This document shows positions 33,683 through 35,677 of a DNA stretch of 35,677 nt, in pieces. Position numbers and translations under genes: made by a program. A model generated the notes under the pieces. It was not told where the DNA came from. It saw only the letters and a program-made list of their open reading frames with translations, and did not search any database. The DNA is from Chloroflexales bacterium ZM16-3 (GTDB taxonomy: Bacteria > Chloroflexota > Chloroflexia > Chloroflexales > Chloroflexaceae), in contig RYFE02000051.1 in assembly GCA_004138175.2 (NCBI GenBank), positions 1 through 35,677 on the forward strand, in the 5' to 3' direction. Each line of letters starts with the position of its first letter. The first letter of the stretch is position 1.

Positions 33683-34624
33683 TCAGATCTGAGTCCGGCG
33701 ATAAGCACCGCGCGCGGCGCGCTCAATCTGGCCGGCCTCCATGGCAGCCTGGATGACCCGCTGGGCGCTCCCTTCGGAGCAGCGCAGGCGCACACGCACG
33801 TCGCGCGGCGTGAAGAGGATTCCCTCTCCATCGGGGAATGCGGCCAGCAGGTCGGCCATCCCGTAGGTCATTGGTCGCCCGCCCATGGGCGCTGGCTCGG
33901 TCGTGGCGACGTTTAGTGTAGCTAGTTCGGGCGGTGTGGAAGGACTCATAACCTGTTCTGATGCGGATTCCTGGGGCATGTTATCGCTGAGCAATCCGGT
34001 GATGACGCCCCGTAGCGTCTCGACCTCCACGAGGAGGGCGAGACGCACGGCCTCCAGGGTGCGGTTGGAGGTCTCTACGGCGACGATCCCTGCGGGGATG
34101 CTCAGCGGTAGCAGGAGGACGAAGCTGCCGGCCAGCAGCGGCAGAAGCTGCGCCTGCACGGTCACGTCGATGGCGGGGGCGTGGCGCGCCACGAAGCTGG
34201 CGTTCAGCAGGGCCGTGACGAGATAGAAGTAGATCGTCCAGCGGTTGGATGGCGCGCCGACGAACGCTGCCGCCGCGTTGGCCTTGGCGATGTAGAGCGC
34301 GCAGGCGTCGATCATCAAGGTGAAGGCCAATGCCGCACCGTGGTAGACGGCGGCGGGGAGCTGGAGCGCGCCGACATGCGCCGGGGCGATGGCGGCGACT
34401 GATTCCCAGATGTGGATGGCGCTGACGAAGATGATCGCCCAGGTGAGCAGGTGCCCCCAGGCCAGCAGCCCCTCGGCGGAGCGGAGCGCCTCGGCCTTGG
34501 CCCGCAGCAGGCCGCGCTGGCGGGCGGCCTGGGCCTCGGGGCGCTCCAGCAGGGCCGGGTCGATGCTGAGTAGCGCGGCGAGCGGGGCGGGCGCGGCGGG
34601 GCGCTCGCGGATGGTGATGGCCAT
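33683..34624 (-). CDS. Four-helix membrane protein with C-terminal winged-helix-like domain
   Basis: This 313-residue protein has four predicted membrane segments at about residues 55-80 (LLTWAIIFVSAIHIW), 90-112 (AALAFTLMIDACALYI), 130-148 (IYFYLVTALLNASFV) and 162-188 (LLAGSFVLLLPLSIPAGIVA). A linker and a soluble C-terminus follow. The last 60 residues (ILFTPRDVRVRLRCSEGSAQ, then RVIQAAMEAGQIERAARGAY) look like a winged helix. A membrane-bound DNA-binding protein is suggested. The gene starts two bases after the ATPase stop, so they form one operon. Function is unknown; tethering of the plasmid or a DNA-transfer apparatus are possibilities. Confidence 0.75.
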   Translation of the reverse strand: MAITIRERPAAPAPLAALLSIDPALLERPEAQAARQRGLLRAKAEALRSAEGLLAWGHLLTWAIIFVSAIHIWESVAAIAPAHVGALQLPAAVYHGAALAFTLMIDACALYIAKANAAAAFVGAPSNRWTIYFYLVTALLNASFVARHAPAIDVTVQAQLLPLLAGSFVLLLPLSIPAGIVAVETSNRTLEAVRLALLVEVETLRGVITGLLSDNMPQESASEQVMSPSTPPELATLNVATTEPAPMGGRPMTYGMADLLAAFPDGEGILFTPRDVRVRLRCSEGSAQRVIQAAMEAGQIERAARGAYRRTQI

Positions 34625-34626
34625 GA

Positions 34627-35677
34627 TTAGGATCTCCCTTGGTGGAGCTGCTCGTCCTCGATCTGGCGTACGAGCGCGCTGATGGTCGTGTTGTCGCCCT
34701 TCACCACATCCCGGATCTGCGAAACCGTCCAGCCCTGGCGCACGAGGGTACGCACGAGATCCTCACGGGTGCGGCTCTGGGGCGGTGCGGCGAACTGGTC
34801 TGTCTGTTTGTCTGTCTGTTCGTCTGTCTGCACGGCCTGATGTGGCACGGGGGCCGGTGTATCGAGTGGTTCGTCTGTCTGTCTGGTCTCGGCCATGGAG
34901 GGCTGTGGTGCCACAGCTGCGACCCTATCGATCCCGCGCAGGTCGAGCAGCCGGCGCGCGCCCGTCACCGGCGAGACGGCGACGACGATCAGCGGGAAGG
35001 CGCCGCCCTCGGGGGGGCGGCCCAGCGGCAGGCTGCGGGCTAGATCGGGGATGTCGCGCAGCTCGCGGCCCACGAAGGCGCCGCAGTACACGATCCAGTC
35101 GAAGCTGGCTCGGAACGCCGCGGTGTCGCCCTTGGAGCCCAGGGACTCGGCGGTGTCGCCGTGGGCGCAGCCGATGAACGAGATGCCGAACTTACGGCCC
35201 TCCTTGAGCAAGCGGATCATCAGCCGCCCCGGCGAGTCCTGGTCCTTGCCGACGACGATCTCTGAGGTGACACTCCCCCACTCGTCGGAGGCCAGGGTGA
35301 AGGGGGCGAAGCGGGCCTGGGCGTCGCTGTTGAGCGCCTGGGCGCGCTTGGTCAGCTCGGACTCGGCGCGCAGCAGGGCGGCGTAGATGGTGGCAAAGTC
35401 GCGCCCGCCGCCGAGGACGCGAGCGGTGGCGGGCCACTTGCCGGGGTGGCTGTGCGGGTCGAGCACGTAGCAGCGGCGCTGACGGTGCGCCAGGAGGGCC
35501 TGGAGCAGGGTGGTCTTGCCGCTGCCCCGGCTGCCGACGATCAACAGGTTGTCGCTGGCGGCCAGCTCGGCGAGCGTGATCACCGGCAGGGCGGGGGCGT
35601 CATTGCCAGTCTCGGCGAGCGGGTCGTTGTCGCCCCAGGCGGGCAGCAGCGGCGGCTCCGGCTGGCCCCCCGGTCGC
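34627..35677 (-). CDS. P-loop ATPase (HerA/FtsK or Zot-like), 5' end beyond window
   Basis: The frame is open to the right edge, so the true start may lie outside; a GTG at 35583 is the first good internal start. Walker A is GSRGSGKTTLL, preceded by NLLIV. The next block YVLDPHSHPGKWP and the ASDEWGSV Walker B-like segment resemble ATPases of the DUF87/HerA or Zot group that move or anchor DNA. IRLLKEGRKFGISFIGCAHG is typical of these families. The C-terminal third is a linker with TDEQTDKQTD repeats (short CTGT/GTCT repeats in the DNA) and a terminal HTH-like part (RQGWTVSQIRDVVKGDNTTI). It is coupled to the membrane-protein gene downstream, which fits a membrane-linked DNA pump or partition accessory. 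Confidence 0.75.
   Translation of the reverse strand, partial: RPGGQPEPPLLPAWGDNDPLAETGNDAPALPVITLAELAASDNLLIVGSRGSGKTTLLQALLAHRQRRCYVLDPHSHPGKWPATARVLGGGRDFATIYAALLRAESELTKRAQALNSDAQARFAPFTLASDEWGSVTSEIVVGKDQDSPGRLMIRLLKEGRKFGISFIGCAHGDTAESLGSKGDTAAFRASFDWIVYCGAFVGRELRDIPDLARSLPLGRPPEGGAFPLIVVAVSPVTGARRLLDLRGIDRVAAVAPQPSMAETRQTDEPLDTPAPVPHQAVQTDEQTDKQTDQFAAPPQSRTREDLVRTLVRQGWTVSQIRDVVKGDNTTISALVRQIEDEQLHQGRS

Overview
The window reads as part of a large, GC-rich plasmid or plasmid-like replicon. It carries a replication initiator, a DnaB-type helicase, an iteron array and two ParA/ParB partition modules, and no chromosomal housekeeping genes. The protein styles (giant multidomain proteins, clan CD cysteine peptidases, Hsp70 and beta-propeller partners) and base composition fit a filamentous or multicellular bacterium, most plausibly a Chloroflexota member. 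That assignment is inference from protein flavour, not from a marker gene. Almost every gene is on the minus strand; Fic is the exception.

Layout. 1-2314: a transposase gene running off the left edge, with an unusual hydrophobic N-terminal third. 2936-5877: partition module 1 (antirepressor-like, XRE, ParA, ParB, transcribed right to left), whose parA is frameshifted. 5951-8349: a decayed zone with a helicase C-terminal remnant, a type I restriction HsdR fragment, and a Fic gene with a striking nested operator. 8350-9189: non-coding, with a MITE-like inverted-repeat pair. 9190-24444: one eight-gene operon. 24791-28118: partition module 2, intact, with the same gene order as module 1. 28284-31192: dnaB and a putative initiator or helicase loader. 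31193-31913: replication-origin region with four iterons, a cruciform and an outward consensus promoter. 31914-35677: an HTH protein, a membrane protein with a winged-helix-like tail, and a P-loop ATPase cut by the right edge.

The most interesting part is the 15-kb operon. In transcription order it encodes a 1786-residue protein that looks like two dead proteases joined by repeat domains, a CHAT-type caspase-fold protease, a coiled-coil-like protein, a many-bladed beta-propeller, an Hsp70-type ATPase, a clostripain-like C11 protease, an alpha/beta hydrolase, and a gingipain-like (C25-like) protease. The last protease is homologous to the N-terminal domain of the first protein, which has Asp and Phe where the protease has its catalytic His and Cys. 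I infer a multi-protease conflict or programmed-death system in which the giant pseudoprotease acts as scaffold or sensor, Hsp70 as the ATP-driven switch, and the proteases and lipase-like enzyme as effectors.

The two partition modules share gene order, ATGA start/stop overlaps and promoter architecture (TTGACG, 17-bp spacer, TAT-type -10, operators on both sides), but their operator palindromes differ. A roughly 170-bp element with a central palindrome follows both parB genes as a direct repeat, bracketing the 22 kb between them. This suggests an old module duplication or a cointegrate of two related replicons.
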